Assembly (NCBI GenBank): GCA_013399695.1
Contig: VXAU01004947.1
Span: 868,990 to 932,989 of the forward strand
Direction: 5' to 3'
DNA from: Formicarius rufipectus
Taxonomy: Eukaryota > Chordata > Aves > Passeriformes > Formicariidae
DNA: 64,000 nucleotides
In this document: positions 50,250-62,060 of the stretch, one piece after another
Position numbering within the stretch: the first letter of the stretch is position 1
How the letters are laid out: each line of letters opens with the position of its first letter
The notes under the pieces: model-generated
Databases searched by the model: none
What the model was told of the DNA's origin: nothing
The model's input: only the letters and a program-made list of their open reading frames with translations
Made by a program: the position numbers and the translations under genes

Positions 50250-51825
50250 ACATTCAAGGTGAGGCTGCCCCAGTGCAGAGCAGAGAGGGACAGTCCCTTC
50301 TCTCGACTGCCTGACAATGTTTTGCCTGATGCCCCTGAGGACACTGTGGGCCCTTCTGGCTGTCAGGGCACTGCTGACTCATATTCAATTTGCCATCGAC
50401 CAGAACCCCCAGGTCCCTTTCCATGGCACTGCTTTCCAGCATCTCATTCCCAAGTCTTCATGTACATCCAGGGTTGCCCCATCCCAGGTGCAGAATCTGA
50501 CACTTCCTCTTATTGAACTTTATATGAACTTCATATGAACTTCTAATTTGTTGAGGTCTCTGCAGGGCCTCCCTGCCTTCAGGGGAGTCATCGGCTCCTC
50601 CCAGTTTTGTGTCATCTGCACAATTGTTTAGTATCCCTTCCAGTCCTGTATCCAAGTCATTTATGAAGATGCTGAAGAGCCCAGGGCCTAGGATGGAGCC
50701 CTGTGGAACCCCACTAGTGGCAGATCACTAATCTGGTGTTTACCCCATTCATTATCACCCTCTATGCTCAACCCATAAGCCATTTGTTCACCCACCACAT
50801 GATGTGTTTATCCAGCTGTGCTGGACATTTTGCCCAGAGGATCCTGTGAGAGACAGTATGGAAAGGTTTACTGAAATCCAAAAAGGTTACATCAATTGGC
50901 TTCCCTTGATCCACTAGGTGGGTTTCCTTATCATGAAAGGAAATCAGGTTTGGCAAGCAGGACTTTTCTCTCATGAAGCTATGCTGACTGTGACCAATGA
51001 CTGTGTTGTCTTTCAGGTGTTTTTTAATACTTTTCAGAATAATCTTCTCCATAACTTTACCAGATACTGAAATGAGTCTGGCAGGCCTGGAGTTTCCATG
51101 GTCCTTCTTCTTGCCCTTCTTGGAAATAGAACAGCATTTGCCATCCTCAAGTCAGATGGGACATCTATTCCCAAGATTACTCAAAAATTATCAAGAGAGG
51201 TTTTGCAATGAAATCAGCCAGCTCTTTGAGGATTCTGGCATGAGTCCTATCAGGCCCATAGGTTTGTAGGCATCCAGCTGGAGCAGCAGGAGATCCTACT
51301 CCATCTGGAGATCCTACTCCATCTGGAGATCCTGCACAGTTTAGGGAGCAACTGGGTCATTCTCACAGTCATGGACCTCCAGCTCAGAGCACTAAGAACT
51401 TCTTGATCCCTCATCTGTGTTGAACACAGAGCAAGGAAAGCATTAAACACCTCTTCCTTATCTCTGTCCCTGTTTGGGAGGTGACCATCCTCATCCTGTA
51501 ATGGGCCAATGATATTTCTCTATGCCTATTGCCATTAATATATTTGAAAAAACTAATTTTTTGTCTCCCACATTTCTGGCAGCTTCAACTCCAGCTGAGC
51601 TTTGGCCACACAAACTTCCCCCCTACAGTGGCAAGGAGCATCTCTGAGTTCTTTCCACATCACTTGTCCTTGCTTCCACTGGGCATACACCTTCCTTTTT
51701 TGCTTTATTTCCAAGAGAAGATCCCTGCTCAGCCAAGCCAGCCTTCTGTCTCTTCTGCTTGACTTCTGACTTTTGGGAATTTTTACTTCTTGTGCCGTTA
51801 GGAGGTGATAGGTAAAATAGGCTTC
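50250..51825 (-). pseudogene. CR1 ORF2 reverse transcriptase relic
   Basis: Remains of the CR1 ORF2 polyprotein (endonuclease plus reverse transcriptase), read on the minus strand. From the N-terminal side, the endonuclease/RT linker lies at about 51550-51825, including WKQGQVMWKELRDA. The 'KELADFIAKPL'-like segment follows near 51215. The RT core is open at 50768-51052, with LDFSKPFHTVSHRIL in place of the usual LDF.KAFDTV (the aspartate is changed to histidine). The GVPQGSILGP motif is near 50700, and the ADDTKLGG catalytic motif near 50600-50622 keeps both aspartates. The C-terminal region runs to about 50250. Many stops and frameshifts separate these blocks, so no full protein is made. 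Confidence 0.88.
51290..51333. repeat. 18-bp tandem repeat inside CR1 ORF2
   Basis: A unit of 18 bases (GAGATCCTACTCCATCTG) is present 2.4 times. It is a multiple of three, so the duplication alone would not shift the ORF2 frame. A stop codon within the unit in the ORF2 frame shows that the copy was probably already dead when it expanded. Confidence 0.9.
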
Positions 51826-52125
51826 CAGGGCTGCAAGCACGCTTTGCTGGCTCATGCCCAGTCTTCTCCACAAGTTCTTCTCTGCAGAACTGCTCTCAGT
51901 CTGTTCACCCCCCAGTCTGGATTGATACTGGAGGTTGCCCCAACCTGGGTGCAGCATCTTACACTTGCTTTCATTGTATCTCATTATATTCCCATGGATG
52001 CACTGATCCTGCTTGTCCAGGTCCCTCTGGATGGCATCCTGTCCTTCAGGTGTGTCAACCACACCACTCAGCTCAGTGTCATCAGTATATCTGACATCAG
52101 CACATCTGTCTGCAGGTGATACTTA
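51826..52125 (-). repeat. older CR1 element, 5' half (split)
   Basis: Minus-strand CR1 ORF2 sequence beginning just at the reverse-transcriptase catalytic region. On the minus strand it reads YTDDTELSG, then VDTPEGQDAIQRDL, KCKMLHPGWGN and MSQQSVLAAL. It stops abruptly at about 51826. The next consensus codons (…CIKSSV.SR.REVIL) are found at 49740 downward, on the far side of the inserted element. Only about 25-30 bases are unaccounted for at the join. Together with 49171-49740 it forms one older CR1. Confidence 0.87.
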
Positions 52126-54039
52126 TAAAACAAAGTCAGTTGCAGATGAAATGCTCATCACTGAGAAATAAAGCACACTGAAAGCTTAGCCATAGCACTG
52201 AAATGCTGCAGTGCATCATAGAGTGTGCAGACCCTGTAAGGATTCATTTTGGGTCCATGCTACTTAATTTCCATAATTTCAGAGGTAATTAATTTTTTTC
52301 ATAAATCCTTTCTGAGTTAGTCAGTGCCCAGGGATAAGTCTTGCCCTTCCAGAATACTGAGCTCAGCAGCATATATATGGAAATATATATATGAAAACTG
52401 AGAAATATAGCACTGCAGTACACGAGTCACACTGCCTTTACTCTGCTTCCTTCCTGTCCTATTAAGGCTGGCTATAACTAGTGACACTGTTTTGAAAGTA
52501 CTTTATGTGTTTACTGGTGGGAAATGTAGTTACAGTGTGGAATAATAGGCACAAGAAGGTTTAGCATGTGATTTAGCACAGGCAGACTTTTTTGAAGGGC
52601 TACATGGTTGAACGTAAGGCAAACAAAGGTAAATCCTGCTCAACTTTGTGCAATGGAAATCATAAATATGTCTGCCACTGGGACAGTATAGTGGCTGAGC
52701 TAGGCTTATAACAATGGTTGAGGCTGTGTTTTTATTTTTTCAAATGCTTAATGTTTGGTTTATTCTTAAAAAAATCATAAGAAGTTATACACTATCACAG
52801 TACAGCCTTCTCACTGCCATTACAGCATTGTGTTGTTGAGTTTCTTAGGACCACTTTTTTAAACACAAGAAAAATATATCCCTGTAGGGATGAATGTGCA
52901 TAAACGCAGACATTAGAGTGCAAAGATCTGAGCTACTACACTAGTAGCGAAAATATAAAATATATCTGTGGGCTGTCTTCCTGTACACTTTGTTCCTGTG
53001 AGATGAGTAGCCGAAGGAAATAGGGTAGTGACACAAAACAACACATTAAACTGTGTTGTCAACTGGTCCTTAGAGCATTCAAAGACACGTGTTTATATAA
53101 TTTACAAAAGAAAACCATGACTGCAGAAAATGTTGCTTCAAATTAACTGGAAGTTGAAATTTTTGTACTGGGGTCGTAATTTCAGCACTGACTGACAAGT
53201 TTCAGGCTTCTCTACTCTGTCTAACTCCAGTGCTTTCCTCTCTGTCAAAGAGCACCCTGCCTGCAGGTGCAGGAGACTCTGAGCTTGTGCAGCTCTCAGG
53301 GCTGGTGAATGGCAAAGTCAGGCACTTCCTCTCTCCCTTGACTTGCATCATTCATACTTTCCCCAGCCACCTGCATCATTAAGGTACCTTACAGTAGCTT
53401 AGAATAAATGAAGGTGAGCAGATATATTGAATGTGCATAAATATTCATGTATTCAATTCATCTGTTAAGTGGGAGGATCCCACACCTGGAAGTGGTGTGG
53501 ATAACTGCATGTATCTCAATATGTCCAAGACCTGGGGTGCCAGTGTGAACCTCTTCCCATAATTTTTCTTGTCTACAGGCACCGATTTGTTTTTCTAGGT
53601 TTTCTAGAGCAAAGTGAGGCAGTGAAATGGGAAGCCTGGAGAAGGCAACAGCGATAGAGACACACTGCAGAAGTTTGTTTGGAGGGAGAGCCGGAGGAGG
53701 AAAGAACTAGAAAGAATGGGCAGTTGTAGAAAGGTCAGTCATCAGAAGGCTCCTAGGTTCACTGCAGTCTACTTTGAGGCGGGATTGAATTTACCCTACC
53801 ATATTTTAGTTAACACATTCTTACAAAACTATAGAGCAGGACTTTCTGTAACTTCTCTACTTAGCTTGTGCCTCCACCCTGCTCAAAGGTTTTCCCTAAT
53901 ACCCACCCTCAATCTTCTTTCTAAACAGTGAGAAGATTTCTACCATGCTAGGAAGGAGAACACCCAAGGATGCTTTTCCCCTTTCAGCAGATTGTACCAC
54001 CATTGTGTACTATTTCCTCAATCACCTGTCTCCTCATAT
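52126..54039. other. non-coding stretch, nothing recognised
   Basis: No gene or repeat family is recognised. An AT inverted repeat (CATATATAT, 6-base gap, ATATATATG) lies at 52370-52393. Confidence 0.6.
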
Positions 54040-54960
54040 TTACATTTTTCAGAAAAAAATATTTCTTTCCTCTCTCCCAAATAAATTGGCTCTGTAAACC
54101 TCTTCACTTTTTTGGAGGTCTGTTCTGAACCCTTTCTCATTTAATTATCATTCTACTAATTATCACCCTTCAGATGTCATATACTATGTATGACTCCAAG
54201 AAGACAGTGACCTCCACTTTAGAATTCTACAGTTATAAGCGTGATCCAAATTTAATAATTTTTCAAAATATAATCCTGAATCAATTTTGTTTTTTCCCCC
54301 CAATAATTTCATTCTATAGTTAAGTATGGATCCTTCCTGCAGTACTAACACTCAGCCAGATATATGCCATTATATATATGGAAGTCGACTGCCTAAATTT
54401 AGTATTTGGGCTTTATTGAATTTCATCTTGCTGAAAACCACTTTATATTCCTGCCCTTCCTTGCAGTTTCTCTTTACTCAAGTTGGTGCCATTCTCAAAT
54501 CTTATGTTCACGCGCCCTGTTCCATCATCTCAGCTCTTAAACACAATCTTAAAACTGCTAATGACTCTGACCCCCATGCAACTACACCTCAATGTCCTTG
54601 AAGAGTGACAACAAATCCTTCATTAACTCTTGTGAAGAGGGCTTCAACACACTGCCGTGGGTTCACTTTTAATGATTGCATCTGCAGGATATTTGTCTAG
54701 TGCAGCTATAAGAACCTCAAATGAAATAGTACCAACAGCCTCACTAAAGTCACAATGAATCATACCAACCCTCTTCTGTCACAAGGTTGGCTACCCTGCC
54801 AAAGAAAAGAAGTGAGCTGGTTTGGTGGCATGTATTATTTACAAGCCTGTGCTGACTGTTTTTATTCCCTCTTATCCTCTATATCCATTCTTTCAGGGGA
54901 TCAAATTTGAACTGATGGGTATGTGATTTCGTGGGTTCATTTTTTCTGCTTTTTAAAGGT
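54040..54960 (-). repeat. ancient CR1-like LINE, reverse transcriptase relic
   Basis: Read on the plus strand, this follows the inverted consensus of old amniote CR1 elements of the kind seen in turtles and crocodiles. Landmarks are 'tttattgaatttcatcttgctga' (about 54414-54436), 'gctataagaacctcaaatg' (about 54705), 'cagcctcactaaagtca' (about 54736), 'ggttggctaccctgccaaagaaa' (about 54785), 'gagctggtttgg' (about 54814) and 'caagcctgtgctgactgttt' (about 54842). These encode the reverse-transcriptase core on the minus strand. Divergence is far greater than in the other CR1 copies here, and no frame survives. The element may continue with weaker similarity to about 55700. Confidence 0.72.
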
Positions 54961-55416
54961 AAGTCTGTTGTTTTCTCTTTTGCACTCCTCTTCATCAGAC
55001 AGCTTGAATATATCTCTTGTAAAAACTTTTTCTTTTCTTTCCTGTTCTTCTACCATCACTTTAGATGAAACTCAGTAATTCAATTATTGCAATTAAGCCA
55101 TTCTCACAAAGCTGAGGTCAAGAAAGCATGCAGCATCTCTGAATTTTTACATGATTTAATTTGCTTTTTCTCTTTTTTTGATGGTAGATCTGGAGTTACT
55201 TTTAATCCAGTTAGCACATACTCTACTTGGTTCCCTTAATTTCCTTGCAATCTTCACCTCTATTTTAACCTTATTCTCTTTAATTTAAAGTCTGCTGATT
55301 TTTTCACATATTTTTCAGAGTATCTATTTGATACTCTTAGAGAACTCCTGAGAAAATTCTGTTGGTCTAATTCACCTATTTTTTCCTTTACAAAGGTCCA
55401 TGTTGCCACTTTGCTT

Positions 55417-55457
55417 TTCATTTAATCTCCTTCATTTAATCTCCTTCATTTAATCTC
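55417..55457. repeat. 14-bp tandem repeat
   Basis: TTCATTTAATCTCC occurs three times in a row (the third copy lacks its last base), followed by a partial ATTTAAT. It lies within the possible extension of the ancient CR1 relic. Confidence 0.9.
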
Positions 55458-55699
55458 ATTTAATAGCTGTCAAACTTCAGCATGTCTTTGTCTTTAAAGC
55501 AGTTGACTTTGTATAGAAATTCTTCCCACCAATTTCCTATTTTCTTAGTCTGCTTTTTTCAGTCCATAATCAATTCTGCTGCTTTTTCTCTGACAATTCC
55601 TCAGACTAATGAATTTTATTATGCAAAATCACTTTCATGGAAATTATCTTCCTCTCTTAAGAAATTCTCATCTGTTCTAAATTCCTCCCTCTTGAAAAC

Positions 55700-55845
55700 A
55701 AACTGAAAAACCGAGATCCTCCCCTGGCAGCAAACTCTTCCTAAAGTGCCAATTTTTGGCTAAGTATCTGCCCAAGGCAGTGGGGGTTGAACTGAATGGT
55801 ATTTGAGGGGTCCCCTTCAACCCAATCAGTCCATAATTCTGAGAA
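55700..55845 (+). repeat. CR1 LINE fragment, 3' end
   Basis: The stretch 'gcagtgggggttgaactgaatggtatttgaggggtccccttcaacccaatc' followed by CCATAATTCTGAG (about 55830-55843) matches the CR1 3' terminus with a mutated octamer. Its left border is unclear. It is in the opposite orientation to the ancient relic just upstream. Confidence 0.75.
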
Positions 55846-58800
55846 GATTGACTAGGGCAAACAGTGGACCCTGTTTCTGACAAAAGGTGTCCATCAACCT
55901 TGTTGGTTTTGTTTATTTGTTTGTTTTAGTGGGTTTGGTTTTTTTGTTTGTTTTAATTTTGGCATCTGATAGACATAGTCTCAGAGATCAGATATAATGT
56001 TAAATACAAATGTTACAATTATTGGGTTTTTTATGTCCCTCTCAAAGGTGAATACACAGAAAACATTATTCAGGACTGGAAGGAGCACCCTGGGATAATC
56101 TCCTGGAAATGAGTTGTTTAGTGCTGTACATAAACTGAACAGTCTCCATCTCTAAACATTTTTAATTAATAAATTGGTCCAAAACCTCCTCATTCATTTC
56201 CACATTACACTAAATTGATACAGTTTTAAAGTACTTAATATTTGATTTTTTGCCTTTTTTGCACTCAGAAGAGAGTGCTCTAGGTAGGATAATGACACAC
56301 AAACTTGTTGACTTTGATAATCACATGTTCATTATTTCAGCTGATTGCACAAGATTAAAAAGTGTTGGTATAGTCTGATTGCAACATATTTCCTTTCAAA
56401 AGCAGCAAGATTGTGCTTTTCTTAAAAATATATACACACAGATAGAAATTGTGCTCACACCTGCAACTTCAATACCTTTGAAAAATAATCAGGCTTTTAA
56501 GTTTCTATTTTGTTTAGAAAGAAAATAGCTTAATGACTTATAAAAAAAAAAAACAAACCAAAACCACAAAAAAACAACACAACCTTTTAGTAACTGCTTC
56601 TACAGGTATGTACAGCATTTTACCCTTTCACCATTTATTTCTGCTGTGATGCCAACTTCTTTTACTTTCAGCTTTTATTGAGACACAATGGCCTCTACTA
56701 AGCCTTTGTGATGGCTATGATTGAGCGGCTGCTGATGTACAGCTTTCAACTATCAGGTATCTCACAGATCCACCAGCTGCAGGAATTGATACCAGAGTCT
56801 CAGAAAATGCAATGGGAAAAAGTTATGCATCCTTGCAAGGAACACAAGATTTCAATATTCCCTCTCCCAGCCCCAGGCTTCTCAAAGTGTTCTCAAAGTT
56901 TCAGAAGTATGTGGATTGAAGTACAATACTTTTTAACCACTAGCATCCTTAAATGCCCACTGCCTGTAAAACAGCCTTTGCTGGAAAACATTTTTCTTTA
57001 GGAAGGTAATTAGAGTCCCCACAATGTCATCTGAGTTGATCTTAGCAGTATGAAACTCAACCTTCCAAGAGTACAATATTTTCCAAGTTGCTACAGCAAA
57101 TTCTGAAAACCAGTGTGCAAAAACACGGGCTTCTCCCCTTATGTGTAGGCTGTTGAACAAATCAGGCCCATGGCTATTCAGGAATAGAGCTCTCTTTTTG
57201 TTCCCCTTGATCTCTGCACCCTCACCTGCCTTCAGGAAGAGATCACATTTTTCCCTGAACCTCCCAAGTTTCCTGCTGCATCTCTGGGGTCTTCTAAATG
57301 CGTCTTATAATACAAGGTTAATTGTATTTTATCTGCTAATTTCATTTTTGTCCTACTCTCTTCTATACTACCACTTTTAATATTTCATACTAAAAAAAAA
57401 AATAATAAATTAATTTCTAAGAATGAAATGTCCTCTGGGGGCCAAAATTCAGGGTTCTGCACTAGTGTTAATATCTTTTCAGTTGTTGTCTTATCCTGTC
57501 TTAAACTAAAAGCTATTAAAAGAAAAAGCATATAAAGGAAGGAGAGTGGCACATACCTAGTTCTGCCAGAAGGCTGACAGTAACTCTCAACCTGCATCCT
57601 GAGGAGAAGTTGTCATGTCAACACCAGCCCACAGAAAGCTGCTTGCCGTTGCCCAGCCCATCCTGCATGCCTCCCTGCGCCATGCGCGAGTCCTTGTCAG
57701 GTTCCCATTGTCACCCACCCTGTGGCATCCTGTCCCATGTCTCCTAACTCAAACTGCTAGTCCACCAGTTCCCTTCTAGTCAGCCTCAGTGTGTCTCCTT
57801 TGCTGCCTTCTCTTTCCTTGTGAAGCAATTCTTTTGCTGAAACACACACTCCTTATCCAATACATATCCTCATCCCAGCTCCACAGGCCTTTTTCTCCCC
57901 CAGTGCTTCTCACTCCCTGGTGCCGGCTCTCCAGTCCTAGTATTGCTGCTTCTACACAGCTCTGTTTTACAGACCTACCACTTAGGCTGCTATACTTATA
58001 TTCTATTTTATTTTTTATTTTAATTACTGTCTTTTCCATAAGAAATTGTTTCCTCCATGAGAAAACACAGAATACAGATTCTTGTTTAATCTCTACACAG
58101 CATTAGTCCATTAGCAATGTAACATTCATACTACGTCTTGCAACACAGATTGACTCTCAGCTGTCCCCTTGAACTCTTCCTGACTTCATTTGGAATCTGC
58201 AGGGAAATGGGAACTATGTGGAGCTTTTGAAGCTTTGCATTTGAACAATTTCTCATTCTTAATCCCAATGCTCTGGGAGACAACTATGAAGAGAAAAAAA
58301 TACACAACAGCCACGAACATGTTAATTGCATCCACCTCTATCTCCAGTGAAGGAGCCAATGTACTAAATATGTTAATAAAAATCCCAGTTGGTGAGTTAT
58401 CTCTTTCCAAAAGGAACTGGCAAATAGTACATTCCTTCAAGACTCATGATTATGATATTAAGGAGTTGCCATAATCCCCCAATTCCCATGCTTTCCTCTT
58501 GGCCAAGGCTCTCCTTGTTGGCAGAGCATGAGGATCTGACAGAGGAAGCCCCCTCTAGGAGCAATGAAGTAAGACCCACCTGTTTGCAGTGCCCTCTGGA
58601 TGCGTAAGGGTCATTTTGAAGTGGTTGGGGAATAGGCTGAAAGAAATAGGGAATTTGCTACTCTTTCCACAGCTGTGGTAAGTTTTCACTTTGGAACAAA
58701 GTTGAGCTGTTTTGCTTTGATATAGTAAGGCTAAATAATTGTGAGGGCTGCTCCATGTGTTTTAGGGATATGAAACTTGTTACCTTCAAAAAAAGAAAGA

Positions 58801-61004
58801 AACAGATTTCAGGAGATCACAAATATCTCATATTAATTCTGGTAAAGTATTGCCAGTGCTCAGGCATTAGAGGAGCATTTTTTTCAGGAGAAAGAGCATC
58901 AACCTAAGAGCATTTATTGCAGTCACTTGCAATGTGACTGCATTGGTATGTGATAAACTCCCCTCAGTGACACTGACATGGCTGTAGCCTTCAGTGCAAC
59001 AGACGGCAGAAGCATTTGCAGCCCAATGTAATGCCTTTTGAGGCTGTCAGAAAAGACCCTGCTCCAACCATCACATACAGAACATTGCCAGCATGGAAAG
59101 GAAGAGGAGGACATTTGTAGGGATTCTGGAGATGGGGCAAGGTGGCATGAGGTGTCCATTGGAACATGAGTATGAAGAAGGCAATAAATGATGAAGTCAA
59201 AGCAGCATCACAAAAGCTGGGGCTGTAATTTTTTTGCAAGAAACTCACATTGACTTCCTAAATTGTGAATGGTATCAAAAATGGGCAGAGAAAGGAAAGG
59301 AGAAGGTGGCTGCCCAGTGTTATTCACTGGCTTTAATTCTATTTTTTTGTTAATCTCCTCTTATTTTGATTTCTGTCTTATGGTTTCTGGATTTGTGAGA
59401 GCCGATGGTGTGAGGCTCTTGTTAGGTTTACATGAGGATCCAAGTCAAACACAGTTGTATGCCCATTGGAGATGGAAAGCAGGAGTTCAATATCCGAGTT
59501 CAGAGGTACAATTATTGGCTTCCACAGTTTTCTCTCCTACATCCTTTCCACGCCTCTATGGAAATAGAGTACTAAGCAGGCTTCATGGATTGAGAATAAT
59601 TAGATTGTTAAATAGATTTTCCTGCAAGAAAGTTAGAATTACCAGAGAAGTCAGTTTGATCAGCAGGTCCAAAGAAACATGAACAGAAATTTCATCTGCT
59701 TCATCGCCTTTGAAAATCCCAGCCAATAGGAAGATACAAAAGATAGCCCAGAATCTTGACATTAGAGACAGATGGTTGGAAGAACCTGTATCCTGTTAAC
59801 AATGTCATCTTTTCTACATAAGACAGCCAGTCCAGCTGGAACAGTTGCCTCCAATTAGAGTGGGGTAGAAGAGCATCATCTCACAATTGGCAAATGCTTC
59901 ATTTAACCAGGCTCACACTGCAGGTTATTACTCTGATGAAAATAGATGTGTTTATGTTTGGCCATTTGAAAATGACCTACATCTTCTCAATCCACAACAA
60001 GAAAATCGCAAAACTCCCCGTGATTTATGAGAAAAAAAAATAACGGTTTTACCACATATAATGCAAAATAACAACTACCTAAGCATCCATTTGGTTTAAT
60101 TGCATACAACATGATTTGAAACATTAAATCCTTGTGGGTTTGATTTCCAAAGACAATAGATATCTGTGATAACATGGTAAAAATGGATCACAGTTACCTT
60201 AGCAAATAATTTACTGTAGATTCTGTTATGAATACATTTAGGAGGATAACTGGATTACAAAACCTCTGCACTAAAAGTTAAAGTACATATGCTAAAGTAT
60301 AATTGAGACACCTGCATGTTGTGCTAATGCAGTTTTTTGCTTTCAGATAAGTACATTGTACTAAATGTTGTACTATAATATTGCTGGATCACAAAGTCAG
60401 GCTCTAAGCTTAAATGGACCTTGGGCAGAATGTCAACAGAAATTACATTAGGATGCCTTGATTACTATCCTTAAAATGCAATACTTCACAGCTCTGAAAA
60501 ATGAACTGCCACTGTAAACCAAGTCAAGAGTTATGCTGACTTAGTGTGATAGATTTCGTTCTGTTGGGGAAAATAATTGGATTTCCATAAACCTTAATGG
60601 AAGAAGAGACACTGGATTTATATAAATCTCTCAAAACTATTTAAAGACAGATCTTCTGTCCATGAAATACACATTTACAAAATTGCCAAGGAGAAAAGGA
60701 GGTAGAACTCTTTCATAGATTGTTCCAGAAGGAAGTTGTGCCAAAAGTCTTTTGTGAAAGCTTTGAATTTTCTTGCAATAAACACTGTTTTTTAGTGTTA
60801 CATATAATGTTTTACATAAGTTTTAGCTGGTTTACATGAACCCTAGATCCCAATGACTATGCACAGATCTTCTTGAAAATTGCTTGTCTTCTCCCTCCTT
60901 CCCTAGTGAGGTGAAAGCACTGATGAGGAGCTGAGTAGGTTAGCAAAGGTGAGAAGGTAATATACTCTGAAACTTTTCCTAATACCTGTTGCACACAAAG
61001 TAGG
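55846..61004. other. non-coding stretch, no gene recognised
   Basis: T/G-rich sequence lies at about 55903-55960 and A-rich sequence at 56540-56582. The part at 57600-57780 is relatively C-rich. Frames at 59269-59682 (137 codons) and 57789-58106 (105 codons) show no recognisable motif. Confidence 0.58.
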
Positions 61005-61180
61005 AGTTAGTGCCCAGAGAAGCTGTGGGTGCTCCATCCCTTGGAGTGTTCAAGGCCAGGTTGGATTGGGCTCTGAGCATCCTGGTCTATTGAAAGGTGT
61101 CCCTGTCCATGTCAGAGGGTTTGGAACTAGATAATCTTTAGGGGCCCTTCCAAACCAAGCCATTCTGTGATTCTGTGAAT
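61005..61180 (+). repeat. CR1 LINE 3' end
   Basis: A good match to the avian CR1 terminus: 'gcccagagaagctgtgggtgctccatcccttggagtgttcaaggccaggttgga', 'aaggtgtccctgtccatg', 'gaactagataatcttta', ending in two octamer copies CATTCTGTGATTCTGTGA at 61161-61178. It is severely 5'-truncated, with relatively low divergence for this window. Confidence 0.93.
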
Positions 61181-61689
61181 ATGAGTGTCATCATACCTAA
61201 AATAAGAAAATTATGTGTATTTTTTTAAAGAGTCCTTCAGGTTTTTGTTATCTCTAGCAATATCAACCTGTTCCCTACACTAACATCAACCCATAGATTT
61301 TTCTTTTTGATTTTTTGAGTTCAAAGCAATTGAAATTGGGATGTATCTACAAAGATACCAAGGGGAAATATCAGTGTTTATATGCACTAAGACAAATCCT
61401 TCTTCTCCTATTCATGTATAAGACCCCGCTAAGAGTGACAAACAAGGGTTGCCTTAAAGCATTATAATATGAGAAGGTGATTCGAAGTCTTCACTGACCT
61501 TTAATCTAGGTCATGAATATGACCACAGGAGGTATTGTGGACATAATGAAATGGTTATACATCTAGTGGGTATATCATTCCTCAGTAACTGTCCAAAGCC
61601 CAGCAGCTGCACTCATCTCTTGGAGGACTTGCCACAGGACAAAGTACCAAAGGCAGGTTGATCAGAGTCTGGAAAGCGTGGGGCAAAGA
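61181..61689. other. spacer between two CR1 fragments
   Basis: About 500 bases with no recognisable gene or repeat. Confidence 0.6.
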
Positions 61690-62060
61690 CAGCCCTGATC
61701 TGAGTCAGAAGTATCTTACCAATGTGTATAAATACCTGACTGGAAGTAAAGAGAAGACAGAGCCAGGACACAGACAGAGACAGAGACAGACACAAGACAG
61801 AGACAGTGCACAGTGGTGCACAGTGACCTGACTGGAGGCAATGGGCACAAACTGAAAAAAAAAAATAAAAACTTACTGTGAGGTTGACCATGCATCAGCA
61901 CAAGTTGTCTGTGGAGGCTGAGTAGCTTCTGTCCTTCAAGACAATCAAAATCCACCTGGAAATGGTCTTGGGCAACCAGGTCTAGCTGACCCTGCTGGAG
62001 AGAGGAACGGACCAGGTGTGCCTGCCTGTCAGCTTCAGCCACTCCATGGCTCAGTGACTG
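61690..62060 (+). repeat. CR1 LINE fragment with internal microsatellite
   Basis: Matches CR1 through 'atcttaccaatgtgtataaatacctgactgga', 'caatgggcacaaactgaa', 'actgtgaggttgaccatgcatcagcacaag', 'ccacctggaaatggtcttgggcaacc' and 'gctgaccctgctggag'. It ends in a heavily mutated tail near 62060. The section that should read '...aggctcttttcagtggtgcccagtgac' is replaced by GACAGA repeats plus a duplicated 10-mer, and an A-rich run sits at 61855-61867. The left border is approximate. Confidence 0.86.
61768..61825. repeat. (GACAGA)n expansion and 10-bp duplication within CR1
   Basis: Interrupted GACAGA/CAGAGA units at 61768-61806 run into two adjacent copies of GTGCACAGTG (61806-61815 and 61816-61825). 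They sit inside the CR1 copy and replace its usual sequence. Confidence 0.88.

Larger units (their letters stand above)
49741..51825 (-). mobile_element. CR1 LINE inserted into an older CR1
   Basis: A minus-strand, 5'-truncated CR1 of about 2.1 kb. Its 3' tail is the inverted TCACAGAGTCACAGAAT at 49741-49757, followed by the 3' UTR (to about 50250) and then a decayed ORF2 running to about 51825. The tail type differs from that of the host copy at 49171, so it belongs to another CR1 subfamily. Its two ends abut the two halves of the older element, which shows that it inserted there. It carries several stops and frameshifts and cannot move itself. Confidence 0.88.

Noticed and set aside
49741..51825. 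Active CR1 retrotransposon
   Set aside because: The element is 5'-truncated, ORF2 is broken by many stops and frameshifts, and a catalytic aspartate is replaced.
51553..52062. 169-codon minus-strand ORF as an intact gene
   Set aside because: It crosses the junction between two CR1 copies, fusing a C-terminal ORF2 piece of one to the N-terminal part of another. It is an accident of nesting, not a gene.
54955..54964. Splice donor (AAAGGTAAGT)
   Set aside because: It lies in the ancient CR1 relic, with no paired acceptor or exon-like segment.
61855..61867. Poly(A) tail of a processed pseudogene
   Set aside because: The A-run is inside a CR1 copy whose sequence continues on both sides, so it is an internal expansion and not a retroposon tail.
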